From Pseudomonas pudica (GTDB taxonomy: Bacteria; Pseudomonadota; Gammaproteobacteria; Pseudomonadales; Pseudomonadaceae), in contig NZ_JADLJS010000004.1 in the NCBI RefSeq assembly GCF_015680405.1, positions 1-64,000 of the forward strand: a stretch of 64,000 nucleotides of DNA. The letters are read 5' to 3'. This document shows positions 8,662 to 19,776 of this stretch, piece after piece; the first letter of the stretch is position 1; each line of letters opens with the position of its first letter. The notes beneath the pieces were generated by a model. That model had not been told where the DNA came from, did no database searches, and was given only the letters and a program-made list of their open reading frames with translations. Made by a program: the position numbers and the translations under genes.

Positions 8662-10062
8662 ATGAACGACATGGCCCACCTGGCACCCGCCGCACTGCCA
8701 GACAGCATTTTCCGCGCGTATGACATTCGCGGCGTGGTCGGCAAGACCCTTCACGCCGAAACCGCCTACTGGATCGGCCGCGCCATCGGCGCGCAGAGCC
8801 TGGCACAGGGCGAACCCCAGGTTTCGGTCGGCCGCGATGGCCGCCTGTCCGGCCCGATGCTGGTCGAACAGCTGATCAAGGGCCTGGTCGATGCCGGTTG
8901 CCATGTCAGCGACGTCGGCCTGGTGCCCACCCCGGCGCTGTACTACGCAGCCAACGTGCTGGCCGGCAAGTCTGGTGTGATGCTGACCGGCAGCCACAAC
9001 CCGTCGGACTACAACGGCTTCAAGATCGTCATTGCCGGCGATACCCTGGCCAACGAACAGATCCAGGCCCTGCTGACCCGTTTGAAAACCAACGACCTGA
9101 CCCGCGCCGAAGGCCGCGTGGAAAAGGTCGAGATTCTTGACCGCTACTTCCAGCAGATCGTCGAGGACGTAAAGCTGGCCAGGAAGCTCAAGGTGGTCGT
9201 GGACTGCGGCAACGGTGCCGCCGGGGTGGTCGCGCCGCAATTGATCGAAGCCCTGGGCTGCGAAGTGATCCCGCTGTTCTGCGAGGTCGACGGCAACTTC
9301 CCCAACCACCACCCGGACCCGGGCAAGCCGGAAAACCTCGAAGACCTTATCGCCAAGGTCAAGGAAACCGGCGCCGACATCGGCCTGGCCTTCGACGGTG
9401 ACGGCGACCGCGTCGGCGTGGTGACCAACACCGGCAGCATCGTCTACCCCGACCGCCTGCTGATGCTGTTTGCCCAGGACGTGCTGTCGCGCAATCCGGG
9501 CGCCGAGATCATCTTCGACGTCAAATGCACCCGTCGCCTGACCCCACTGATCGAGCAGCACGGCGGCCGCGCACTGATGTGGAAGACCGGCCATTCGCTG
9601 ATCAAGAAGAAGATGAAGCAGACCGGCTCGTTGCTGGCCGGCGAGATGAGCGGTCACATCTTCATCAAGGAACGCTGGTACGGTTTCGACGACGGCATCT
9701 ACAGCGCCGTGCGCCTGCTGGAGATCCTCAGCAAGGCCGGGCAGAGCGCCGAAAACCTGTTCGCCGCGTTCCCGAACGATATTTCCACGCCGGAAATCAA
9801 TATTGATGTGACCGACGAGGGTAAATTCAGCATCATTGATGCACTGCAACGCGACGCCGACTGGGGCGAAGCCAACCTGACCACCATCGACGGTGTGCGG
9901 GTGGACTACGCCCACGGCTGGGGCCTGGTTCGCGCCTCCAACACCACCCCGGTGCTGGTGCTGCGCTTCGAGGCCGACAGCGACGCCGAATTGCAACGTA
10001 TCAAGGATGTTTTCCGTACCCAGTTGCTGCGGGTTGAGCCTGAGCTGCAACTGCCGTTCTGA
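8662..10062 (+). CDS. algC: Phosphomannomutase / phosphoglucomutase
   Basis: Interconverts hexose 6- and 1-phosphates, supplying precursors for lipopolysaccharide and exopolysaccharide. The 466-residue protein has the four alpha-D-phosphohexomutase signatures in order: the phosphoserine loop TGSHNPSDYNGFK, the metal loop DGDGDRVGVV, the sugar loop GEMSGH and the phosphate-binding RASNTTPVLVLR. I chose the ATG at 8662 because GGAG at 8649-8652 is well spaced for it; an in-frame ATG at 8647 lacks a ribosome site. It is followed 30 nt later by argB. Confidence 0.97.
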   Translation: MNDMAHLAPAALPDSIFRAYDIRGVVGKTLHAETAYWIGRAIGAQSLAQGEPQVSVGRDGRLSGPMLVEQLIKGLVDAGCHVSDVGLVPTPALYYAANVLAGKSGVMLTGSHNPSDYNGFKIVIAGDTLANEQIQALLTRLKTNDLTRAEGRVEKVEILDRYFQQIVEDVKLARKLKVVVDCGNGAAGVVAPQLIEALGCEVIPLFCEVDGNFPNHHPDPGKPENLEDLIAKVKETGADIGLAFDGDGDRVGVVTNTGSIVYPDRLLMLFAQDVLSRNPGAEIIFDVKCTRRLTPLIEQHGGRALMWKTGHSLIKKKMKQTGSLLAGEMSGHIFIKERWYGFDDGIYSAVRLLEILSKAGQSAENLFAAFPNDISTPEINIDVTDEGKFSIIDALQRDADWGEANLTTIDGVRVDYAHGWGLVRASNTTPVLVLRFEADSDAELQRIKDVFRTQLLRVEPELQLPF

Positions 10063-10998
<936 letters not shown>

Positions 10999-11005
10999 TC
11001 GTCAA

Positions 11006-11115
11006 CCTGTCCCGGCCTCTTCGCGGGTAAAACCGCTCCCACAGGTACAGCACCGCCTTTGAGGGCTGTGGAGATCCTGTGGGAGCGGGCTTACCCGCGA
11101 AGAGGCCGGGACAGG
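11006..11115. repeat. Inverted REP pair (cgcgggtaa subtype)
   Basis: Facing units with the stem TTCGCGGGTAAAACCGC on the left and its near-mirror TTACCCGCGAAGAGG on the right. The outer ends read CCTGTCCCGG and CCGGGACAGG. The 30-nt spacer begins TACAGCACCG. It lies between the convergent argB and pyrE. Confidence 0.88.
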
Positions 11116-11122
11116 CGAAACA

Positions 11123-11158
11123 AAAAAGGCGACCCTCATGCGAAGGTCGCCTTTTTCA
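11123..11158 (-). terminator. Intrinsic terminator of pyrE
   Basis: Arms AAAAAAGGCGACC and GGTCGCCTTTTT enclose a 10-nt loop. On the minus strand it ends with a T run directly after pyrE, and it can also act rightward on argB. Confidence 0.85.
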
Positions 11159-11172
11159 TTTCCGGGCCCGGA

Positions 11173-11814
11173 TCAGATACCGTACTGCGCCCGGTAAGCC
11201 TCGACAGCTGGCAGATGCTGCTTCAGCTGTGGGTCATCGGCCAGGAACTCCAGCACCTGGGTCAGAGAAACGATGCTGACCACCGGAATACCGAAGTCAC
11301 GCTCCACTTCCTGGATCGCCGACAGCTCGCCATTGCCACGCTCTTCGCGGTTCAGCGCGATCAGCACACCAGCGGCCTTGGCCTGCTGGGCATTGATGAT
11401 CTGCATGACCTCACGAATGGCGGTACCGGCAGTGATCACGTCGTCGATGATCAGCACGTCACCGGCCAGCGGTGCGCCGACCAGGCTGCCACCTTCACCG
11501 TGGTCCTTGGCTTCCTTGCGGTTGAAGCACCATGGCACATCGAGCTGATGCTGATCGGCAAGGGCCACTGCAGTAGTCGCTGCCAGCGGGATACCCTTGT
11601 AGGCCGGGCCGAACAACACGTCGAAGGGGATCTTGCTGTCGACGATGGCTGCGGCATAGCAACGGCCCAGTTCGGCCAGGGCGGAACCGGTGTTGAACAG
11701 GCCGGCATTGAAGAAATACGGGCTGGTACGCCCCGATTTCAGAGTGAATTCACCGAAACGCAGTACCCCGCGATCGATGGCAAAACGGATGAAGTCGCGC
11801 TGATACGGCTGCAT
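11173..11814 (-). CDS. pyrE: Orotate phosphoribosyltransferase
   Basis: Transfers the ribose 5-phosphate of PRPP to orotate, giving OMP in pyrimidine synthesis. It has 213 residues. The PRPP-binding loop is [16 protein letters not shown], with [13 protein letters not shown] and [11 protein letters not shown] as further family markers. It is divergent from crc with an 80-nt shared control region. Confidence 0.98.
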   Translation of the reverse strand: MQPYQRDFIRFAIDRGVLRFGEFTLKSGRTSPYFFNAGLFNTGSALAELGRCYAAAIVDSKIPFDVLFGPAYKGIPLAATTAVALADQHQLDVPWCFNRKEAKDHGEGGSLVGAPLAGDVLIIDDVITAGTAIREVMQIINAQQAKAAGVLIALNREERGNGELSAIQEVERDFGIPVVSIVSLTQVLEFLADDPQLKQHLPAVEAYRAQYGI

Positions 11815-11837
11815 GGATAGTCCCGGACACCACGGAT

Positions 11838-11867
11838 TTAGCTAAATGGGTTGAGCTCGGGTATCAT
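11838..11867 (+). promoter_or_regulatory. Possible crc promoter
   Basis: TTAGCT (11838-11843) and TATCAT (11862-11867) with an 18-bp spacer lie just upstream of crc. The -35 match is weak. Confidence 0.35.
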
Positions 11868-11894
11868 ACACGCACGAGATTTTTGGGGCCATTT

Positions 11895-12674
11895 ATGCGG
11901 ATCATCAGTGTGAACGTAAATGGCATTCAGGCTGCGGCCGAGCGTGGTTTGCTCAGCTGGCTGCAAGCCCAGAATGCCGACGTCATCTGCCTTCAGGATA
12001 CCCGCGCCTCGGCCTTTGAACTCGATGACCCAGCTTTCCAGCTCGATGGCTATTTCCTTTATGCCTGCGACGCGGAGGTGCCTGCCCAAGGTGGTGTGGC
12101 CCTGTATTCGCGCATGCAGCCCAAGGCAGTCATCACCGGCCTGGGCTTCGAGACAGCCGACCGCTACGGGCGTTACCTGCAAGCAGATTTCGACAAAGTC
12201 AGTATTGCCAGCCTGCTGCTGCCTTCGGGTATGAACGGCGACGAAGACTTGAACCAGAAGTTCAAGTTGATGGACGACTTCGCCAAGTACCTGGACAAAC
12301 AGCGTCGCAAGCGTCGCGAATACATCTACTGCGGCTCGTTCTACGTGGCGCAGCAGAAGCTCGACATCAAGAACTGGCGTGACAGCCAGCAGTCGCCGGG
12401 CTTCCTGGCTCCGGAGCGTGCCTGGATGGACGCGATCACTGGCGAGATGGGTTACGTCGATGCCTTGCGCGAAGTCAGCCGTGAGGGCGACCAGTACAGC
12501 TGGTGGCCGGACAACGAGCAGGCCGAGATGCTCAACCTGGGCTACCGGTTCGACTACCAGATCCTCACCCCGGGCCTGCGTCGCTTCGTGCGCAACGCCC
12601 GCCTGCCGCGTCAGCCGCGCTTCTCCCAGCATGCGCCGCTGATTGTCGACTATGACTGGACGTTGACCATCTAA
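11895..12674 (+). CDS. crc: Catabolite repression control protein Crc
   Basis: In Pseudomonas, Crc stabilises Hfq on A-rich mRNA targets and so blocks translation of genes for non-preferred carbon sources. The 259-residue protein has the exonuclease III/EEP fold (MRIISVNVNG start). Three catalytic signatures are altered: LQD (D35) where ExoIII has LQE, CGSFYVAQQ where the family has GDFN, and SQHAPL where it has SDHAP. This agrees with the known lack of nuclease activity. The ATG at 11895 gives the usual length. It is divergent from pyrE and followed by a REP pair. The antagonist sRNAs CrcZ/CrcY are not in this window. Confidence 0.98.
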   Translation: MRIISVNVNGIQAAAERGLLSWLQAQNADVICLQDTRASAFELDDPAFQLDGYFLYACDAEVPAQGGVALYSRMQPKAVITGLGFETADRYGRYLQADFDKVSIASLLLPSGMNGDEDLNQKFKLMDDFAKYLDKQRRKRREYIYCGSFYVAQQKLDIKNWRDSQQSPGFLAPERAWMDAITGEMGYVDALREVSREGDQYSWWPDNEQAEMLNLGYRFDYQILTPGLRRFVRNARLPRQPRFSQHAPLIVDYDWTLTI

Positions 12675-12683
12675 AAGCCGATT

Positions 12684-12786
12684 GGGGCCGCTTTGCGGCC
12701 CATCGCGACACAAGGCCGCTCCTACAGGATTACGCATTCCCCTGTAGGAGCGGCCTTGTGTCGCGATAGGGCTGCAAAGCAGCCCC
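12684..12786. repeat. Inverted REP pair (cgcgacacaa subtype)
   Basis: Stems read TCGCGACACAAGGCCGCTCC and its mirror image, the conserved ends are CTACAGG and CCTGTAG, and the feet GGGGCCGC and GCAGCCCC lie outside. The inner spacer is short (ATTACGCATTC). It lies between the convergent crc and DUF4870 gene. Confidence 0.88.
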
Positions 12787-12790
12787 AGCA

Positions 12791-13159
12791 TTATTTGATC
12801 GGCCGCCAGATCATCGGGTAGCGATACGGCTTGCCTTCATTGGCCCGCACCGCGGCAATGATGATCAGCACCAGCACCGCCACCATCAGCATGGCGAACA
12901 GCATCAGCCCGATGAACACGAACATCAGCAGGAAGCAGATAAACCCGGCAATGGTCACGCTGATCTGAAAATTCAGCGCCTCTTTGCCCTGGGCGTCGAT
13001 GAAAGGGTCTTGCTCGCGCTTGAGGTGCCACAGCACCAGCGGACCCAGCAAGTGCCCGAGCGGCACCACCAAACCCAACAGCGCGGAGAGGTGGCAGAAC
13101 ATCGCCCACTGCCGGATTTCGGCATTGGGCGGGGTGATCGACAGGTTCGATTCGCTCAT
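12791..13159 (-). CDS. DUF4870-type small membrane protein
   Basis: A 122-residue inner-membrane protein of unknown function. A short cytoplasmic head (MSESNLSITPPNAEIRQWAM) is followed by a first helix (LSALLGLVVPLGHLLGPLVL), the family pattern WHLKREQDPFIDAQGKEALN, and two further helices. That pattern identifies DUF4870. The start at 13159 is preceded by GAGGTG. It lies 22 nt downstream of rph on the same strand and may be in the same transcript. Confidence 0.88.
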   Translation of the reverse strand: MSESNLSITPPNAEIRQWAMFCHLSALLGLVVPLGHLLGPLVLWHLKREQDPFIDAQGKEALNFQISVTIAGFICFLLMFVFIGLMLFAMLMVAVLVLIIIAAVRANEGKPYRYPMIWRPIK

Positions 13160-13181
13160 GCCCCGCACCTCCATGGCTGGG

Positions 13182-13904
13182 TCAGTCGGCCAGTGCCGCC
13201 TGCTGCAGTTCGAAGATCTCGTTCATGCCCTTCTGTGCCAGGGCGAGCATGGCGTTGAAGTCTTCAGGCTGGAACGGCGCACCTTCGGCAGTACCCTGCA
13301 CTTCGATGAAGCCACCGGCGCTGGTCATGACCACGTTCAGGTCGGTTTCGGCTGCGGAGTCTTCCAGGTAGTCCAGGTCGAGCACCGCTTCGCCCTGGTA
13401 CATGCCCACCGACACTGCGGCGATCATGTGCTTGAGCGGGTTGCCAGCCTTCAGGCCACCGCGCTTCTTGATCACCGCCAGGGCGTCACACAGGGCGACC
13501 ATGGCACCAGTGATGGACGCGGTACGGGTGCCACCATCGGCCTGGATCACGTCGCAGTCGACGTACAGGGTGATGTCACCAAGCTTGCTCATGTCCAGCG
13601 CGGCGCGCAGCGAACGGCCGATCAGGCGCTGGATTTCCAGGGTACGGCCACCCTGCTTGCCACGGCTGGCTTCGCGCTGGTTACGCTCGCCGGTGGAACG
13701 CGGAAGCATGCCATATTCGGCGGTCAGCCAGCCTTGGCCCTGGCCTTTGAGGAAGCGCGGCACACCGTTTTCCACGCTGACCGTGCAGATGACTTTGGTG
13801 TCACCGAACTCGACCAGTACCGACCCTTCGGCGTGCTTGGTGTAGTTGCGGGTGATGCGGATCGAGCGGAGCTGATCGGCGGCGCGACCACTTGGACGTT
13901 TCAT
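13182..13904 (-). CDS. rph: Ribonuclease PH
   Basis: A phosphate-dependent 3'-5' exoribonuclease that trims tRNA 3' ends. It has 240 residues, the normal length. The family start [20 protein letters not shown] is present, as are the substrate and phosphate segments [20 protein letters not shown] and [21 protein letters not shown] chose the ATG at 13904 because it is the conserved N-terminus; the extension to 13955 is untypical. It is divergent from yicC. Confidence 0.97.
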   Translation of the reverse strand: MKRPSGRAADQLRSIRITRNYTKHAEGSVLVEFGDTKVICTVSVENGVPRFLKGQGQGWLTAEYGMLPRSTGERNQREASRGKQGGRTLEIQRLIGRSLRAALDMSKLGDITLYVDCDVIQADGGTRTASITGAMVALCDALAVIKKRGGLKAGNPLKHMIAAVSVGMYQGEAVLDLDYLEDSAAETDLNVVMTSAGGFIEVQGTAEGAPFQPEDFNAMLALAQKGMNEIFELQQAALAD

Positions 13905-14015
13905 CTGGGATACCTGTACTGGGACTTTGAATCTGCCGAGCATTATAGAGCCCACGGCCCGGGGAAGACATGCCTATTGTCGCGCCCGCCACAGCCCGTC
14001 GCCTTTTCCTACCGG

Positions 14016-14048
14016 CCAATCCACCCGTCGGTAACATGGGTGGATTGG
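14016..14048. promoter_or_regulatory. Perfect 11-bp inverted repeat between rph and yicC
   Basis: CCAATCCACCC (14016-14026) and GGGTGGATTGG (14038-14048) flank an 11-nt loop. No T run follows on either strand, so it is unlikely to be a terminator. It lies in the shared control region of two divergent RNA-processing genes, so it may be an operator or an RNA leader structure. Confidence 0.5.
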
Positions 14049-14132
14049 GCGCCAAGGCCCCACTGCGCTACAATCCTGCGCCTTGCAGCCGAGAGGCTCC
14101 CACCGTTCATTCATATACGCGAGGTACTCCCC

Positions 14133-15630
<1,498 letters not shown>

Positions 15631-15638
15631 AGATTGCC

Positions 15639-15749
15639 GGGGCCTCTTCGAGGCCCTTTCGCGACACAAGGCCGCTCCTACAACAGTACGGCGTACGCCT
15701 TCCGATGTAGGAGCGGCCTTGTGTCGCGAAAGGGGCGCGAAGCACCCCC
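15639..15749. repeat. Inverted REP pair (cgcgacacaa subtype)
   Basis: Stems TTTCGCGACACAAGGCCGC and GCGGCCTTGTGTCGCGAAA are exact mirrors. The spacer ACAGTACGGCGTACGCCTTC contains its own palindrome (GGCGTACGCC). It lies between the convergent gmk and permease genes. Confidence 0.88.
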
Positions 15750-15753
15750 AGCC

Positions 15754-17295
15754 TTATTCCTGCAGTGGCAAGGTAGCCTGCTGACGCAGAGTAGCCCCCA
15801 GGAAGTACGCCGGCGCGCGCAGGCGCGACAGCATCATCAGCACGATCCCCAGCACCGAGATGATGGCGGCAATCACGAACACCAGCCCCAACCCGCCCAC
15901 ATGCGAGCCGCTGCCGAAGTCCGGCGAGGCGCTGTCGATGGCGGTACGCACGAAGATCACCGACAAGATCACCCCACCCACCAGCGGGCACAGGCCGCGC
16001 ATCAGGAAGTGGCGCAAGCTGTCGAAAAGGCTGTGGCGGAAGTACCAGACACAGGCGAAGGCCGTCAGCGAATAGTAGAAGCAGATCATCATGCCCAGTG
16101 CAGTGATGGTATCCGCCAACACATTCTCGCTCAGGGTGCGCATGGTCACGTAGAACAGGCCCGCAGCCACGCCAGCGCAGATAGTGGCGTAACGCGGGGT
16201 CTGCGAACGAGGACAGACGCTGGCAAACTTCTGCGGCACCGCACCGTAGTAACCCATGGCCAGCAGAGTGCGCGCCGGCGACACGAAGGTAGACTGCAGC
16301 GATGCTGCGGTACTGGCCAGCACCGCGATGGACATCAGGATCGCCAGCGGCCCCATGACCGGGCCTGCCAGGTGGGCGAAGACGTTTTCCTGAATGCGGG
16401 GGTTGTTCAGACCCAGGCCTTGTTCGCTGATACCAGCAAACTGCAGGGTGGCAATGGCGGTGAACAGGTACAGGCCGAGGATAAGCAGCACGGTCCAGGT
16501 GGCCGCCTTGCCCGGTACCTCGTCACTGCCGACCGACTCCTCGCTGACAGTCAGGCAGACGTCCCAGCCCCAGAAGATGAAGATCGACAGCGACAGCCCG
16601 GCGGCAAAGGCCGAGAACGATTCGACGCCGAACGGGTTGAACCAGGCGAAATCGAATTCCAGCGGTGGCGGCGCGGTGGTTTCGCCGAAAGCGGCAAAGG
16701 CAAAGCCGATCAGCACCAGCAACTGCAGGGCAACCAGGCCGTATTGCACGGTCATGGTGGTGGTCATGCCGCGACAGCAGATCCACACCGCCAGGGCGAT
16801 GAACACGCAACAGGTGGTTATGTTGATGAGCAGGTTGTCGGCCAAGGCCGCCAGCTCGTGCTTGCCGGTGATCTGGCCAAGGAACAGGTAGAAGAAGTCG
16901 ACCGCCACCCCTGCCAGGTTCGACAACACGATGGTGGTGGCGACCACCAGGCCCCAGCCGCCGATCCAGCCGATCATCGGGCCGAAGGCACGCGCCGACC
17001 AGGTAAACGAAGTACCGCTATCCGGCTCCGCCGAGTTCAGTTCGCGGTAGCCCAAGGCCACCAGCAGCATCGGCAGAAAGCCGACGATGAACACCGCCGG
17101 CAGGTGCGCTCCCACTTCACGCACGGTCGGGCCAAGGGCGCCGGTAAGGGTGTAGACCGGGGCGATGGTGGAAATGCCCAGCACCACGCTGGCCAGCAAG
17201 CCCAGCCGGCCGGTGGCCAGGCCCTTGCTGCGCTGGGTGTTGCCCGCGTCGGCCGCCACATCGGGTGGGCGGCCGGCTTCTGTGTAATTGCTCAT
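15754..17295 (-). CDS. APC family amino acid/polyamine permease (PuuP-like)
   Basis: A 513-residue inner-membrane transporter with about twelve helices. The first helix carries the APC motif GLLASVVLGISTIAPVY, and SAEPDSGTSFTWSARAFGP is the second conserved block. It is followed on the same strand, upstream, by the amidotransferase and glutamine synthetase-like genes, so I infer that it imports putrescine or a related amine for that pathway. The gap to the amidotransferase is 113 nt, so it may have its own promoter. Confidence 0.92.
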   Translation of the reverse strand: MSNYTEAGRPPDVAADAGNTQRSKGLATGRLGLLASVVLGISTIAPVYTLTGALGPTVREVGAHLPAVFIVGFLPMLLVALGYRELNSAEPDSGTSFTWSARAFGPMIGWIGGWGLVVATTIVLSNLAGVAVDFFYLFLGQITGKHELAALADNLLINITTCCVFIALAVWICCRGMTTTMTVQYGLVALQLLVLIGFAFAAFGETTAPPPLEFDFAWFNPFGVESFSAFAAGLSLSIFIFWGWDVCLTVSEESVGSDEVPGKAATWTVLLILGLYLFTAIATLQFAGISEQGLGLNNPRIQENVFAHLAGPVMGPLAILMSIAVLASTAASLQSTFVSPARTLLAMGYYGAVPQKFASVCPRSQTPRYATICAGVAAGLFYVTMRTLSENVLADTITALGMMICFYYSLTAFACVWYFRHSLFDSLRHFLMRGLCPLVGGVILSVIFVRTAIDSASPDFGSGSHVGGLGLVFVIAAIISVLGIVLMMLSRLRAPAYFLGATLRQQATLPLQE

Positions 17296-17408
17296 GAGTA
17301 TTTGCCGTAAATTTTGGAATTGTTTTCACAGGCCTTGCGTACAAGGCCCGCTTTCACTCATTGAAAGCTTGCTGCCGGGAACAAGTCATCCGAGACCTTC
17401 GGGTGACG

Positions 17409-18182
17409 TCAGAATGCCTCCTGCCGTGCGCCCTCCCGTGTAGCGTAAGCAATGCAGGCCTCGCGAAACGCCTGGAACAGGCGCAGCGAGACCGGGTTTT
17501 CGGTAAATCGCCACTCCGGGTGCCACTGCACGCCGAGCACAAAACCTGGCGCCGCAGGCATGGACACCGCTTCGATCAGGCCATCCGGGGCCCGTGCCTC
17601 GACACGCAGGCCTGGGGCCAGGCGGTCGATGCCCTGGCTGTGCAGCGAGTTGACCTCGAACTGCGCCGCCAGGCCCAGGCGCTCGAACAACCCGCCAGGC
17701 TCTATGCCGACAAGGTGACGAGGGCCGTATTGCACCTCCAGGGGTGCGTCCTCAGGTTCACGGTGGTCAAGGTAGCCAGGCAGTTCCTGCACGCGCTGGT
17801 GCAGGCTGCCGCCCAGGGCTACGTTCAATTCCTGGTAGCCGCGGCAGATACAGAACACCGGCACACCGGCGGCAATGGCCGCCTGCAACAGCGGCAGGGT
17901 CAGGCGATCGCGTGCCAGATCATGCCGGGTACCCGCCGCGCTGGGGGCGCCATTGTAATGATGCGGTTCGATATTTGAAGGTGAGCCGGTAAAAACAATG
18001 CCGTGCAGACGGGCCAGCAGCGCCTGCGTGTCGCTGCCCCCGTCACGGGCCGGCAAGATCAGTGGCAAGCCGGCAAAGCCGGCCGCCTCGACATACTTGT
18101 CGCCTACCGTGTGCGACGAGTTCTTCCCCACCTGCTGACGGCAGGCGCTGACACCGATCAAGGGGACCGCATTTGCGCTCAT
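17409..18182 (-). CDS. Class I glutamine amidotransferase-like hydrolase (PuuD-like)
   Basis: Probably hydrolyses gamma-glutamyl-GABA or a related gamma-glutamyl amide, releasing glutamate. It has 257 residues from the ATG at 18182. The nucleophile elbow is FCICRGYQELNVALGG and the histidine motif is GVQWHPEWR with a trailing glutamate. The upstream frame to 18341 is antisense-like and antagonistic to the neighbouring gene. The start is only 4 nt from the stop of the glutamine synthetase-like gene, so they form one operon. Confidence 0.93.
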   Translation of the reverse strand: MSANAVPLIGVSACRQQVGKNSSHTVGDKYVEAAGFAGLPLILPARDGGSDTQALLARLHGIVFTGSPSNIEPHHYNGAPSAAGTRHDLARDRLTLPLLQAAIAAGVPVFCICRGYQELNVALGGSLHQRVQELPGYLDHREPEDAPLEVQYGPRHLVGIEPGGLFERLGLAAQFEVNSLHSQGIDRLAPGLRVEARAPDGLIEAVSMPAAPGFVLGVQWHPEWRFTENPVSLRLFQAFREACIAYATREGARQEAF

Positions 18183-18186
18183 GGGC

Positions 18187-19569
18187 TTACACCGTGTGCA
18201 GGTACCAGTTGTACTCGAGGTCGGAAATCGACACTTCGAACTCGGCCAGTTCGCTTTCCTTGCAGGCCACGAAGATATCGATGTAGTCCGGGCTGATGTA
18301 TTGGTTGAGGACTTCGCTGTCGTCCAGCGCGCGCAGGGCATCGCGCAGGTTGTTCGGCAGGCTCTGCTCCAGCTGTTCGTAGGAGTTGCCTTCGATCGGT
18401 GCCTGCGGCTCGACCTGGTTGGTCAGGCCGTGGTGAACACCGGCGAGGATCGCCGCGAGCATCAGGTAGGGGTTGGCGTCGGCACCGGCCACGCGGTGCT
18501 CCAAGCGCACGTTTTCGCTACTGTCGGTGGGCACGCGCACCGCCACGGTGCGGTTGTCCAGGCCCCAGCTTGGCGCATTGGGCACGTAGAACTGCGCGCC
18601 GAAGCGGCGGTAGGAATTGATGTTCGGGCAGAGGAAGGCCATCGACGCCGGCATGGTCTCCAGCACACCACCGATGGCATGGCGCAGCGCGTCGCTTTGC
18701 AGCGGGTCGTCGCTGGCGAAGATGTTCTTGCCGGTTTTCTTGTCCAGCAACGAAATGTGCACGTGCAGGCCATTGCCTGCCTGGCCCGGGTAGGGCTTGG
18801 CCATGAACGTGGTGTCCATTTCATGGTCGTAGGCAACGTTCTTGATCAGGCGCTTGAGCAGGATCGCGTAGTCGCAGGCCTTCAGTGGGTCGGCCACATG
18901 ATGCAGGTTGACCTCGAACTGTGCCGGGGCGCTTTCCTTGACGATGGCGTCGGCGGGCAGACCCTGTTCCTTGGCCGCTTCGAGCATGTCCTGCAGGCAG
19001 TCGGCATATTCATCGAGGTCGTCGATCAGGTACACCTGGGTCGATTGCGGGCGCTTGCCGGAAATTGGCGAGCGCGGCGGCTGCGGGCGACCGTTGAGAT
19101 TGTCCTGGTCGATCAGGTAGAACTCCAGCTCGAACGCGGCGCAGATATCCAGACCCAGGTCATCGAACTTGCTCACCACCTGGCGCAGTACTTCGCGCGG
19201 GTCGGCGAAGAACGGCTGGCCATCCAGTTCGTGCATGGTCATCAGCAACTGGGCTGTGGGGCGCTTCTGCCACGGCTCGTCCGACAGCGTGCCGGGGATC
19301 GGGAAGCAGATGCGGTCGGCATCGCCGATGTCCAGGCCAAGGCCGGTGCTCTCGACGGTGGACCCGTTGATGTCCAGGGCGAACAGCGATGCCGGCAGGT
19401 TGATGCCCTTCTCGTACACCTTGTGCAGGCTGGCCCGCTCGATGCGCTTGCCACGTACCACGCCATTCATGTCGGAGATCAGCAGGTCGACGTACTGCGT
19501 GTCCGGATGGGCCTGGAGGAAGTCATTCATCTCGCTGGAAGAACTGGCGCACGGGGTTACCGACGTCAT
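18187..19569 (-). CDS. Gamma-glutamylpolyamine synthetase (glutamine synthetase family)
   Basis: Ligates glutamate to a polyamine with ATP, as PuuA of E. coli and the SpuI type of Pseudomonas do. It has 460 residues. The glutamine synthetase folds are visible: VDLLISDMNGVVRGKRI near 27-43, the metal site AAFELEFYLID, and NGLHVHISLLDKKTGKN with the FLCPNINSYRR loop. I set the start at 19569 with AAGGA upstream; the longer frame runs through non-coding DNA. The gene heads an operon with the amidotransferase and is divergent from a LysR gene. Confidence 0.93.
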   Translation of the reverse strand: MTSVTPCASSSSEMNDFLQAHPDTQYVDLLISDMNGVVRGKRIERASLHKVYEKGINLPASLFALDINGSTVESTGLGLDIGDADRICFPIPGTLSDEPWQKRPTAQLLMTMHELDGQPFFADPREVLRQVVSKFDDLGLDICAAFELEFYLIDQDNLNGRPQPPRSPISGKRPQSTQVYLIDDLDEYADCLQDMLEAAKEQGLPADAIVKESAPAQFEVNLHHVADPLKACDYAILLKRLIKNVAYDHEMDTTFMAKPYPGQAGNGLHVHISLLDKKTGKNIFASDDPLQSDALRHAIGGVLETMPASMAFLCPNINSYRRFGAQFYVPNAPSWGLDNRTVAVRVPTDSSENVRLEHRVAGADANPYLMLAAILAGVHHGLTNQVEPQAPIEGNSYEQLEQSLPNNLRDALRALDDSEVLNQYISPDYIDIFVACKESELAEFEVSISDLEYNWYLHTV

Positions 19570-19696
19570 GGCTGTACATCCTTTGATTTGCTGCGGCGAT
19601 GTGGGGGATACGGCTGGCGCCTCACGGGCGACGATGGTTGCAGCTGTTGTTCTTTTCACTTTCCCATCGTGGGGATTGGTTACCCGACCGGGCGCA

Positions 19697-19725
19697 TTGA
19701 TTCCCGGGGGCCGTTTCACTATAAA
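19697..19725 (+). promoter_or_regulatory. Promoter of the LysR-type gene
   Basis: TTGATT (19697-19702) and TATAAA (19720-19725) are spaced by 17 bp, about 50 nt upstream of the start. The intervening 19570-19776 region also has to hold the control site for the divergent ligase gene. Confidence 0.55.
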
Positions 19726-19776
19726 ATGGCCAAAACGCAACAGACATTGGCAATTCGGCAAGCAGAGCGTGCACCA

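Noticed and set aside
12984..14132. A long N-terminal extension of YicC
   Set aside because: It runs antisense across rph; the conserved start is MVHSMTAFAR at 14133.
18181..19776. Upstream extension of the LysR-type gene
   Set aside because: It is antisense to the polyamine ligase gene; the regulator starts at 19777 with a proper promoter.
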